A DNA stretch of 40,564 bases from Syncephalis plumigaleata (lineage: Eukaryota; Zoopagomycota; Zoopagomycetes; Zoopagales; Piptocephalidaceae): contig JAIXMF010000095.1 in assembly GCA_025201365.1 (NCBI GenBank), positions 1 through 40,564 on the forward strand, written 5' to 3'. Below the pieces are notes generated by a model. The model saw only the letters and a list, made by a program, of their open reading frames with translations, had not been told where the DNA came from and did no database searches. Shown here one piece after another: positions 17,681 to 27,800 of the stretch (position 1 is the stretch's first letter; the number at the start of each line of letters is the position of its first letter). The translations under genes were made by a program, and so were the position numbers.

Positions 17681-19840
17681 ATATCCACTAATGGCTGGTT
17701 CATTCATTGAATAAATATGTAATGCTATAGGGCATTCTTCTACTCTATTCATCGTCCGATTCTTTCTTCTACTCCAGCTATGCTCATTACTTATCGTGTG
17801 ACATAAATGAGCATTGTATATCGAGTGAGGTCATCGAGCATTGCTTACACGACTGCTATTTCATCACATATGTCAGTACCCTTAGAACTATGCTTCCTAC
17901 ATATTGTCATTACACTTGGATTACAACCTGTCATAACTATATCTAGTGTTGCTGTATTGCTAGGGAACAAAGACAACGTCAACGTTCCTATACTTTAATG
18001 CTTACATGATACAACAGCATGGAAGCGAGTGATGACAACGCGAGCAATGGGAGTGGTGAAACCACGATTCGATACACATACAAGTGATTATGGAGGACGT
18101 AGTCAAATGTGAAATAGGGAAGAGAGAAAGAGAGAGAGGTAATTGCAACGGATACGTATTCTTCAATGACACATCGTGACACCATTAACAATTGGATCTA
18201 GACATTCTGCTGCACGTCGCATGCATCTACCGCATTGATATACACTAGTGTTTGAATGATTGTGTAGACAACACTAATCAGCATTATTGATAGCAGTTTA
18301 TTCATTATGCACAAGTACATGTATACACTAGTATCAACATCAATCCTCAATCATTATTGTATTGACTGATAATATACGAGGATTGGACAAGTATGAATGG
18401 TCAATCGGTCTATTGATTAATTCGTACTAACTAATGCCATTTACGATAGATGGTGCTCAAAGTGCAAATAGCAGCACTGATCCACATACAATTGTTATGC
18501 TGGAATGAGATGATAAGGAACAGGATAAGCAATTGCAACGTAGCATATGTATGCTGTATACTAACAAGTCATTCTAGATGATTTATACCTTGATCAACAT
18601 TCCGTTACGCTAGCATACGCTATTGGCAAGCTAGGAAAGGCAGTCAAGCCGTTGAATTCTGCTTAATACATGGAATATTCGTTGATCAATAGGAATAAAG
18701 CTTACTTTTGCCCTTCTATTCTTACATTGTTGAACATGCATACACTAGAATGACAATGTCAAACGTATGTCATTTGATTTACATGTAGTCAACGTATATG
18801 TGTGTGAGGGAAGGATACTTGAGCAATGATCATATGAATTGGATGAATGTCGTATCGCATTATAGATATCATTGAGTATGTTCATGCTTTATTGACACGT
18901 CCATATGATTGTGGGATCATTCGATGACATATCATGATGCATTATCTCACTTATTTCCCCTGCTAATCTAAGCTGTCTTGATAGCTTTCTATCATTGCAC
19001 GTATTCTTGCTACTGATCCCGTTTCTGTAAGATGAGCATCATCTTATTATTATCTCGTATGGATTATACGGTTCAATCGAATATAAATAAAATTATTCTA
19101 TTGATAACATTATGAAGCTCTATGTGTACCATTAGGTTCATATAGAGTAGCACAAGTACCTCTCTCTATAGGTGGTATACTATCGTACTATCCTGATTGG
19201 ATGGCTAGCATTTTTTATTACGAACTTGGTCAGTGTACATAATAAATGTAGCATACGTATTTCCTCGCAACAATCAATACAAATAACATACGTGAATGTT
19301 TGATTAGTAATATATTATTTTGACAATAAACATAGTGATATTGAATTTAGTATAGAATATCTGTTGACGTTACATCGTGATCGTCAATTGCAATGGCTAC
19401 AAGGCTTCATTTGACGCGACAATACGAAGAGATATGTACGTTCCAGTCGGATAAACGGAATGCATGATTCCAGTCGGATAAATGTGATCTAAACTCCGTC
19501 CTTAGCCGTTCAAATCGTAACGCGTGACCCAAAATTAGGAAGTCACTACTACCATCATCAGCATCATTGTTTATGCGTAAGCTTACTACTCGTTTCTTAT
19601 TAGTCATATTTTATCTGATATGCCAGCAATGTATATACGCTGTAGCACATAGAATGCAGCTCAACAAGAATAGGTGGAATTATTGATAAAGCAAAAAAAC
19701 ATCGAATAATACTGTGTTATGCACAGCTAAAGCATGCTGGGCCAACTCGAAAGAGCACATGGTTTATTATTCTACGTTACGGTGATAGTAACGATGTCAA
19801 TACCAGTATGAATGATGTTAAAAGAATGACCATACATTGC
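17681..19840. other. Long intergenic stretch with repeats, no confident gene
   Basis: Contains a small pyrimidine-rich piece (17737-17790), a direct-repeat arm (18829-18941), and a short internal duplication around 19440-19485 (TTCCAGTCGGATAAA twice). Frames of 60-67 codons at 17807-17998, 17988-18191 (-) and 19407-19607 (-) show no family likeness. A segment at about 18440-18505 faintly resembles a decayed microexon unit (TACTAAC, GATAGATGGT, GATCCACATACA). Confidence 0.4.
18829..18941 (+). repeat. Direct repeat, downstream copy
   Basis: Same-orientation partner of 14661-14760, carrying an extra ~13 bp (around CTTTATTGACACG). The two copies are 4.2 kb apart with the microexon gene between them. 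Confidence 0.85.
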
Positions 19841-19848
19841 TATAAATA
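19841..19848 (+). promoter_or_regulatory. TATA box of the glycosyltransferase gene
   Basis: TATAAATA, 106 nt upstream of the ATG at 19947, followed by a pyrimidine-rich leader with TTCTACTAC words. Confidence 0.55.
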
Positions 19849-19946
19849 AGCAATTGCTAACGATACGTAACATAGTCGTATGTATTATTATTCTGCACTC
19901 TCATCATTGTTTCTACTACTTCTACTACCATCATTACTACTACACG

Positions 19947-21632
19947 ATGTTTTCTAAAAGGATATTGGCCATCCTTCTACTTGGTACGACGATATCTCAC
20001 GGTTCATTAGGTGCCGCTAGAAAGCAAGCTCAAGGCATACTCGACAAACGCGTCAATGATGGTCAACCATTAAATGTTTTCATTAGTACCACGATGGGTA
20101 CATGGTCGCATGCCTCGCCGCAACTCGTATTGTCCGATGTATTGGTGGAGCGCGGCCATAAAGTTGCGTTTGCCAGTTACAATACCTCACTAGATGCCTG
20201 GCTTAAGGACTACCCACACGTACAACCAGTGGATATGGGCACTAACCCGATGCTTAAACACATTGCCATGAGAAGTGCCCATAGAGTGGTATCCGCCGAT
20301 CAAGCTGTAGATTTCATGGAGATGGAACGACTTCTTCATAACATCTTTGGACATAGTTATCGCGATACTTACACATTCTATCGTAATCACTTCACGAATC
20401 ATCCGGTAGATGTGGTCATTTGCGATTTCTTCAATCCTTCCTGCCATGATGCCGCCTATGAGTTTGGCTTACCCTTTGTGGTCACCATGCACATGCTAGG
20501 CTTACTCAGTCAGGAGCGTCCGCCTTACATCACAAATTCATTCGCTGGATTGCCGCCCACCCATGAGACTGCCAGTTTTTTCGAACGTTTCTACGATGCT
20601 ATTGTTCTGCCATTGCGACAACGCCTTTTCTTTAGTGATACTTATAGTGTGCGTCAAGCTGCCATGAAAGAATTAGGCATCGAGTCATATGGTCCATTCG
20701 GTGAACGTTGGCGACACGGTCTCGTGTTGGTTAATACGTTTTTTGGCCTCGAGTTGCCACAACCGGTGCCGCCTAACACGCACTTGATTGGCCCGACTAT
20801 TCCGCACAAGTTCAAGCCGCTACCCGATGATCTACGGGAATTCTTGGATACACACGAGCGTACCGTCTACGTTGGATTCGGTACGGCAGCCATCTTATCT
20901 GGCGAGCGTATCTCGACCATCTTGAGCGCGTTACTCGTCGCACATCGTGACGGTCTGCTCGACGGTGTCATTTGGGGTCTAATGCAGTCGGCCACTAACG
21001 AGAAATCACAACTGCACACGGTTACCGTGGATGGTGTCACGCATAACATTGCTGACATGCGGTCCGGCAAGCATCCGGTGGTGCGTCTAATGGATAAAGC
21101 GCCGCAACGTGCCATCCTAGGCCATTCATCGACCAAGCTATTCATCTCACATTGCGGCGTCAGCTCTCTTTTCGAGACCATGCACGCGGGTGTACCAATT
21201 ATCGGTCTGCCCGCTTTCGGCGATCAGGAGAATAACGCGTTCAAGATGACCGAGATGGGTGCCGCTCTTTGGCTACCAAAGACAAAGGTAACTCAGGATA
21301 CGCTTTACGAGAAACTCTCACTATTACTCTCACCAATGTCGGATGTGGCAAAGACGGCTCGTGACACGATGACACGTCTTCAGAAGATGTTCCACATCGC
21401 CAATCGTGATCATACGAAAGCGGCCGATTTTATCGAAATAGCTGCAATCCCTGGTGCAATGAAATCCTATCAAAGTGCCGACATGCGTATGCCATGGTGG
21501 AAGGCACAAAACTACGATTTGTACGCATTCCTCGTTGCAGTCATTGGCATTGCCACTTTTATTCTTATTTTTATTATTCAATACGTTACAACATTGCTAC
21601 CATTTGGAAAGCGTAAAGAAAAGCAAGCTTAA
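19947..21632 (+). CDS. ER-membrane UDP-glycosyltransferase (GT1/UGT type)
   Basis: Transfers a sugar from a UDP-sugar to a small lipophilic or other acceptor on the lumenal side of the ER. One exon, 561 aa. An in-frame non-ATG extension to 19854 exists, but the first ATG (19947) begins a good signal peptide (RILAILLLGTTISHG). The GT-B C-domain carries the UGT signature at about 385-435: RAILGHSSTKLFISHCGVSS, then LFETMHAGVPIIGLP and FGDQENNAFKM. A single membrane span lies at about 527-550 (FLVAVIGIATFILIFIIQYV), followed by a cytosolic tail ending KEKQA, which fits the KxKxx ER-retrieval pattern. This type I layout with dilysine tail matches animal UGTs rather than the soluble fungal sterol glucosyltransferases (Atg26 type). 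The acceptor cannot be told from sequence. Intronless. Confidence 0.9.
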   Translation: MFSKRILAILLLGTTISHGSLGAARKQAQGILDKRVNDGQPLNVFISTTMGTWSHASPQLVLSDVLVERGHKVAFASYNTSLDAWLKDYPHVQPVDMGTNPMLKHIAMRSAHRVVSADQAVDFMEMERLLHNIFGHSYRDTYTFYRNHFTNHPVDVVICDFFNPSCHDAAYEFGLPFVVTMHMLGLLSQERPPYITNSFAGLPPTHETASFFERFYDAIVLPLRQRLFFSDTYSVRQAAMKELGIESYGPFGERWRHGLVLVNTFFGLELPQPVPPNTHLIGPTIPHKFKPLPDDLREFLDTHERTVYVGFGTAAILSGERISTILSALLVAHRDGLLDGVIWGLMQSATNEKSQLHTVTVDGVTHNIADMRSGKHPVVRLMDKAPQRAILGHSSTKLFISHCGVSSLFETMHAGVPIIGLPAFGDQENNAFKMTEMGAALWLPKTKVTQDTLYEKLSLLLSPMSDVAKTARDTMTRLQKMFHIANRDHTKAADFIEIAAIPGAMKSYQSADMRMPWWKAQNYDLYAFLVAVIGIATFILIFIIQYVTTLLPFGKRKEKQA

Positions 21633-22218
21633 TCATCTATTAACAAACTAGCATTATAGGACTTATTAATAAATATTGTTTTATTTTCTGATATTTGACA
21701 TGGTTCTACTTGACAGCAATGCTATGATTACTTTCTTATTACAAGTGTTAACGTGTCCATTCTAATAGTTATACCTTTCTCTCTCTCTTTATTCATTCAC
21801 TTCGTCAAGTTTTCTCATTCCTCTCATAGCTTTCCCTCTTCGCTTTACTCCGTTCTACTCGTTCCTCCTTCGCATCGACTAGAGGTCGAATGGCTTTCGT
21901 TCTAAAACACTGAAATTATTCTGCTTTTCTTCTTTCCCACGCTTTAAAATGCAGTTTACTCGGCCGTCACTTCCTCAATCGCGAAATGAGCCCAAATAAT
22001 CGCATTTCGCACTTCGCAGGAGTGCTACTATTGCTCATGCTGGATAATGGTGTATCCATAATCCACTGTTATTGTCATTAAAACGATTATCACTTTACTA
22101 CACTGCGCCAGCAACATTAGTTAACACTTGTATATATGGGATATGTTCCCTTTAATCATTGTTATTTTATTTCATAGTATGAATAAAGCGTTACTTTCAT
22201 TCTTATTCTTTAACTGTT
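21633..22218. other. Convergent 3' flanks of two genes
   Basis: Lies between the stop codons of the + glycosyltransferase and the - cytochrome c peroxidase. TTATTAATAAATA at 21663-21675 is a plausible polyadenylation region. A pyrimidine-rich block (about 21776-21890, with TTCTACTCGTTCCTCCTTCG) resembles the words at 500-1600. No gene. Confidence 0.5.
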
Positions 22219-23577
22219 CTATTCATTCAATGGTTTAAAGTAGTAAGTCTTGGTATCGGGCGGGAATTCAACACCGAGTTCCTCTAGTTTCTGGAATGCC
22301 TTTGCAAAGTCGTCAAAGAATCGTTTCTCGTCTTTAGCGTAGATTTGTGCCCATTTAACAAATTCCTTATCTGTACGGATGGCCATATCCGTGGGCAGCA
22401 TCATTAGTTGACCGGTGGCTTTGTCGACGAATTGAGAGGGTCCGCCCCACTTCTTCTCTACCCAATCTTGCTCTAGTAGCACTTCGAAGAAGTCATTAGT
22501 GAATACGGTAGGTGAGAATGTCCATGGACCTATTATTATTATATGTGTTAGTATTAGTAGATGTGTATAATTATTAAGTAGGCATTTATCTTTAACTTAC
22601 CATCGAATCCAGATCGTGTCGTATGACAACGACCAAGTGCATGTGCACCCACAAGTGCAACAATCTCTTGATCGTTGAAACCCATACGATAGAATATATC
22701 GCGAATATGCTGAGCACCCTTTGAAGCATCAGGTAGACGACCCTCAGGTGGTGTAGCATCCATCGTCTTGTCCGCGCGACCAGGACGCCATGGGATTTGT
22801 GGGCCGCCCTAATAGTAATACACGTACGTAGATTAGTCATCAAATACAGATATACGCTTGTAATGCATCACAATTTCACTTACCATCTCTTGAATAGCGA
22901 CCACGCCACCCAATGACCATAGATCAGCGTAGCTGATATCGGGGAAGCGTGTCTTCACTTGCTCGATGTGTTTACGAGCATGCTCGAGACCGGCATTAGC
23001 ACCATGTGCCGACTAGTAGTTTATCATTATTGATTAGTATAGGATAATGATATGAGTGTCAATACAACTAACTTACCTCTGCTTTGTAGCGCATCGTGGC
23101 ACCGTCGCTACCACCGGTATGCGTTCGTTTGTCATAAGTGCCAGCGGCATGCCATGCCAATCGCAATAGAATGGGGCCATAACTACCGTCGTCATAGTCG
23201 TTATCCTCGAGTAGTTCCGCAATGGCTTTATAGACAGCGTAATAATCTACATCGCCCTTTTTGCCCTTGATAGCACTCGTGGAAGGTGGTGAGTTCAAGA
23301 AGTAAGCGGCACCCGCACCCGCACCAATAAGTAAGGTTGTATAGAGTAGGAAGCCTGCTTGTCTTGGTGGTGGAATAGGACGACCGTGATGGCCACTGGA
23401 CGCGTAATGACGAATATTTTGTACGGAACGAGCAGTAACACCGAATGTATTAAGTGCACTTGGACGGTAAGTAGTAGCAGCAGTGGTACGCGTAGTTGCC
23501 GAAGAAGTGACTAATGAACGAGTGTTACGTTGCGCAGTGGCAGCAACTGTACGAAGAACCGTACGAGGCGATAGCAT
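22219..23577 (-). CDS. CCP1: Cytochrome c peroxidase, mitochondrial intermembrane space
   Basis: Haem peroxidase that reduces H2O2 with electrons from cytochrome c. Four exons join in phase to 382 aa: 23577-23077, 23012-22884, 22808-22601 and 22529-22219 (TAG). The presequence is bipartite: an Arg/Thr/Ser-rich targeting region, then a membrane segment at about 75-95 ([20 protein letters not shown]), as in yeast Ccp1, which is sorted to the intermembrane space. Catalytic features are the distal Arg-Trp-His in [13 protein letters not shown] (about 139), the proximal His in [11 protein letters not shown] (about 264), and the Trp in [16 protein letters not shown] matching the radical-forming Trp191 of yeast. 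The C-terminal MMLPTDMAI and [14 protein letters not shown] also match the family. The gene symbol is by homology. Confidence 0.95.
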
Positions 23578-23790
23578 GTTGGATAGTTAGCGATAGAGGG
23601 ATAGAGAAGAGACGTTTAACTCAATGGTAGAGTATCGACAACGACTATCACAATAATAATAAAGAAAAGAGAAGAGGAGGGGAGGGGAGAGCAGAAAGAG
23701 CCGAGAGACGAGTATATACGTTGTACGTGTACACAGACAAACAAACAAGATATGCATGTGCGAACAGGCACGAGCGGCATCCGGCCTTTT

Positions 23791-23797
23791 ATTTATA
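23791..23797 (-). promoter_or_regulatory. TATA box candidate for cytochrome c peroxidase
   Basis: GCGTATAAATAAA on the minus strand, about 215 nt upstream of the ATG at 23577. The leader between them includes a purine-rich (+) tract at about 23660-23712, pyrimidine-rich on the gene strand. Confidence 0.45.
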
Positions 23798-23895
23798 CGC
23801 TAGACCACGCGTGTATGTGGTGCGGATGTGTATCTGAGGTTTCGTCATGTGCATGCTGACAAATTCGGCAAACAATAAATTCTCAGCCTTTATAA

Positions 23896-24482
23896 TACGG
23901 GGTTTTTCCATCCGATTAACACTGTTGCTCTTTATTAATAATAAAATTTGCACAATTGTTAACATCATTATCGCATTGCTATTACTAATGAGTAGTTGCC
24001 ACGGTCCTAGTAGTCGAGAGAGATGTTAATGATCGCGATAGCATATATTACAACTAGTGATAATAAATAATAGTTATTCCTCATTATTAGTTAATAGAAA
24101 CATATTACTCACTCTAATGTAATCAATAACATAGTGCTATAACAATATACTAATTCATTATTCTATTAGATGCACACATCAGAATTGTAAAGATGACATG
24201 AAAGGTAAAGGATTCGAGTATCGTGTATGGAATCAGGATATGGCAGCATGTCTGAATGTTATTCAGATTATTCTCAGTCTTCGCAATGGAAACGGTGTTC
24301 CAACACAACTACATCAAAGTGCCATTACTTCTAATCATTCAAGAAATGAAGGACAACAGAAAACAACTTAACCGTGATGGTTATCGCTATCACATCTAAA
24401 TATGTAAGTCTTATTATCATAGCTATTATTTATTTGTAAAAGCAACAGGCTAGCAGCGTTGGCTGGATGGAAAAGTCCTGTA
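23896..24482. mobile_element. Candidate TIR-bounded element with a TnpB/Fanzor-like remnant
   Basis: The left end (23896-23942) reads TACGGGGTTTTTCCATCC then AACACTG. The reverse complement of the right end (24425-24482) reads TACAGGACTTTTCCATCC then AACGCTG. Over the first 29 positions about eight differ, and every difference is a transition. The ends belong to the family also seen at 8628-8690, 9819-9876 and 5598-5661. The ~590-bp interior contains the 24171-24371 frame. Confidence 0.5.
24171..24371 (+). pseudogene. Remnant resembling the C-terminus of TnpB/Fanzor
   Basis: A 66-codon frame ending in TAA at 24369. It is preceded by an intron-like end (TACTAAT...CTATTAG), so it was probably a last exon. 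It begins CTHQNCKDD, half of a possible zinc ribbon, then EYRVWNQDMAACLNV, which fits the C-terminal pattern WNRDxxAxxN of TnpB and eukaryotic Fanzor nucleases (the third RuvC acidic residue), followed by a helix and GNGVPTQ. No ATG or upstream RuvC/HTH parts were found, so it is a fragment. The motif match is short and by eye. Confidence 0.45.
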
Positions 24483-24887
24483 TACACTTAGATTAGATAT
24501 AGAAGCATAAACTATCACAAAATGAAATGCTAGTTTTTACGAGATGCCACCAACTATGTATTGATCTGACTCATTATGATGTTGCCTATCCATCTATCGT
24601 CATCAAAGAAAAGAAGAACGCATTTACGGCTAATCTCATGGTATAAACGTGTGTGTGTGTGCTGTTATTTGGAGTTAGTAAAAGCATAACGCGCCATAAT
24701 CACCGAATCGTTCACCTTGTTCGCCTACTACCACTACTACCACTACTATTACTGGCACCGACCCTTTCATTATTATTGATTGTGCTAGGTAGTTTTCTCT
24801 TTTTTCTCTTTTCATCCTATTCCAGTCGATATTGTCTATTCAATCGCGTTATATATATATATTGCTATATAGTTATACGTCGATAGT
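24372..24887. other. Intergenic DNA upstream of GCN1
   Basis: Holds the right end of the element (24425-24482) and the GCN1 promoter. A pyrimidine-rich tract with CTACCACTACTACC words (24725-24755) and a TA run (24851-24862) precede the ATG. No clear TATA box. Confidence 0.4.
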
Positions 24888-27800
24888 ATGGAGTGGAGTG
24901 GTTTCGACAACGAGCAACAGTTGGCGACAAGGTTGCTTAGTGCGCAACTCACGGTTCGTGAAGAACTGTTCCGTAATCAATTATTACCGCGTCTACGTCA
25001 TGAAGGTAATGTAACGTCGTGTTATCACTAGTTGTGGTGCACAATATGCAATCTAGATCTAACCATAAGGGAAACATACACTTTGATAGACTTGACGCCA
25101 CAAACTATTGTTACTATACTACGCTTGTTGACGCTGACCGTATCGCGTTATCAAGATATTCAGTCGCGTCGTCTCGTCCTCGAAGTGTTGGAGGCTCTTT
25201 CTCGTTTCGACGTGTTTAACAAAGCGGCCATCACCGTACTCAAGGAAGTGAGCACGAGTGCGGCACAAGAATCTGCCTCGTAAGTGTTGCCGCATATAAT
25301 CCAATAGGCATCCATAATAGAGGTTGATATCCTATGCATAATAATATTTAGGATAGCGGCCACTGATCGATTTGTCCTATTGACTTGGACCAACAAGCTG
25401 TGCACGCTATGGTTATCACGTATCGAGGAGAAGTCATCGGATACGGATAACGCGCTTTGGTCATCCCTAGTGGAGTGTCAGGCTAGTCTGCTTAATGCAT
25501 TGCTAGCAGATCAGTATGCACGTCGTCGTATACAAAAAGCGGCCGTAGCAGCCGTACGACGAACGATACGCCAGGTAATGCCTACTATTTGTATAATAGA
25601 TGCGTGTACTAATATGATATCTTATTGTATGATAACTGTAATGATTAGCATAAGCAATACGCGGAACAATGGATCAAACCGTTACTTAGTAAGGTGACAC
25701 CAACTTATTGTAATGTAGCATTACTCGGTATTGTCCTAGATGTGATGGGCGATCAAGTTAGCAATAAGGTAAATAAACAGCCAATAGATATTAACAATAA
25801 TCATGTGTATTCATTAGTTGTAATCTATATAGACTGCCATCCTTCAATATTATGCAGATAATGTATGGTCAGCTAAACAGAAACCACCTCATTATGTTTT
25901 GGTATGTGTATTTACTATTTATTATTCAGTAACAACCATAATAATATTATATAAAAGATGGCTTTATCGAAGTTCTTTAGTCAAGCAATTACGCAGGATG
26001 ACGTGTATCAATCGATTGCACCAGTATTAGAAAAGATGTTGCTTCGTTCACCGGAAATTGCACTATCAGGTAATGCTATTATGTTGATTGAGTGTCTCTA
26101 CATATATCTAATATCTAATATGGAATGATGTCTACATGTAGCTGTACGAGAATTAACACTATCAGTGTCATTTGATGCCTCTGCCATGTTCAAGGATAAA
26201 TGGCTTACACCATTGAAGACACAATTGGTATCCACTTCGGAAGCTGTACGTAATGATGCAGCAAGTGCATTTACCGTTCTAGTCGACAAATCTCACGATA
26301 ATGCTATTGTTGAAGGCATTGTCAAGGAACTATTTGATGCATTGGTTGCGGGTAAGCATGATTGATCTAGCTATTACCATGGATTATTACAAACTAATAA
26401 TTACTATAACAATTAGGTAAAATATCTACCTGGAATCATCGTCAAATCTATTATGTGCAATTGACGAAATTTGCCAACAAGTTTGCCAGTGTCGATGCTA
26501 TCCTCCTGAAGAATGCCATTGCCATGCTTGCCAAAGAGAATAACGAAACGGCTCTTGAATCATTAGTACTACTCGCTGTAAAGATGCTATTTATACATGC
26601 GACAGCCGATGAAAGCAAGGATGCCGATACAGGATCTACCGATGAATTGCTAGTTAAAGCGATACCACTACTTACTAAAGGATTGGAGAATAGTAAGCCG
26701 GTAGTTCGACAGGCATGGTATCGAGCATTAGGGCATGCTATACCAGAGGAGATTAAATGGAATACCTCCAGTTTAACAAAGGCACTACCTGATATTGCGT
26801 CTGTTCTACTAAAGGTGGTACAACCACCATCGGGTAAAGCTAGTACTACTGCTGCTGTCACTACTGCCACCACCACTAGTAGCAATCTTTTCCTTGAAGC
26901 CTATATCGCAGTCATGGTTATAGAACGTATGCGACATTCATTAACCGGTACCATTCACGATGAAATTAACGCATTGTTGGATAAATCAAAGTATGAAACG
27001 AATCTACTCAAGGAGACATCGATCATGTTTGCCGAGAAGATTGTATTGAAATTAACCGGTGAATCCGTAATGTGGTATTTCAAGGCATTGGCCACATTTA
27101 CGACCAACTCACATGACATGACATCATCACTCGAGTAAGTGATACTCAATATTCTCTTATGTAACCATAGACTAGTTTGACTAAATAACACACGTTGTAT
27201 GTTTATATATAGAATACTATATGGTGGTGCCTTTATCCATTTCATGCTACATGGCACGGTAGATGAGCGTCAATTGGCCGATCGTATACTACGACAATGC
27301 ACTCATACTAATCCTAAATTGGTGATGAATTGTATTCAACAGGCATTACAAAGCTGGTTACCATATGTAAGTATATAGTTACTACTAATCAATCAACATG
27401 ATAGATACTAATGAATATACAATTATAGATGGAGAAGGGACAACGTACTGAAGGATTGTCCTCTGAGTTGATTACACGTCGTTTACGCCAAGTATTAACG
27501 GCTGCCACATCATTCGCTCCATCATGTGAGACATCAATTAGAAATGATGCACTAGTGAAATTGCTATTCGTAGCACATCATCCATTACTTGGTGAGTAGT
27601 AATAGTAGTAGTAGATAGTATACAAATAACTGATAGTATCATTATCATTAGCTGATAAGGGTAACAAATACACTTGGACAACATTGGCACAACGGGCTCA
27701 ATTCGATTTCTCAATCCTATCACAGCATGTTGATTCACTATTAGCACATATAGTGAATGGTTTGAATGATGTAGACAAGGTGAGTCTAGTTATCTAGATG

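Noticed and set aside
18390-18510. Possible decayed microexon unit (TACTAAC, GATAGATGGT, GATCCACATACA)
   Set aside because: No GTAAGT donor at the right distance and only short matches; could be chance.
19407-19607. 66-codon minus frame with a repeated LSDWN
   Set aside because: The repeat comes from a small DNA duplication; no other support.
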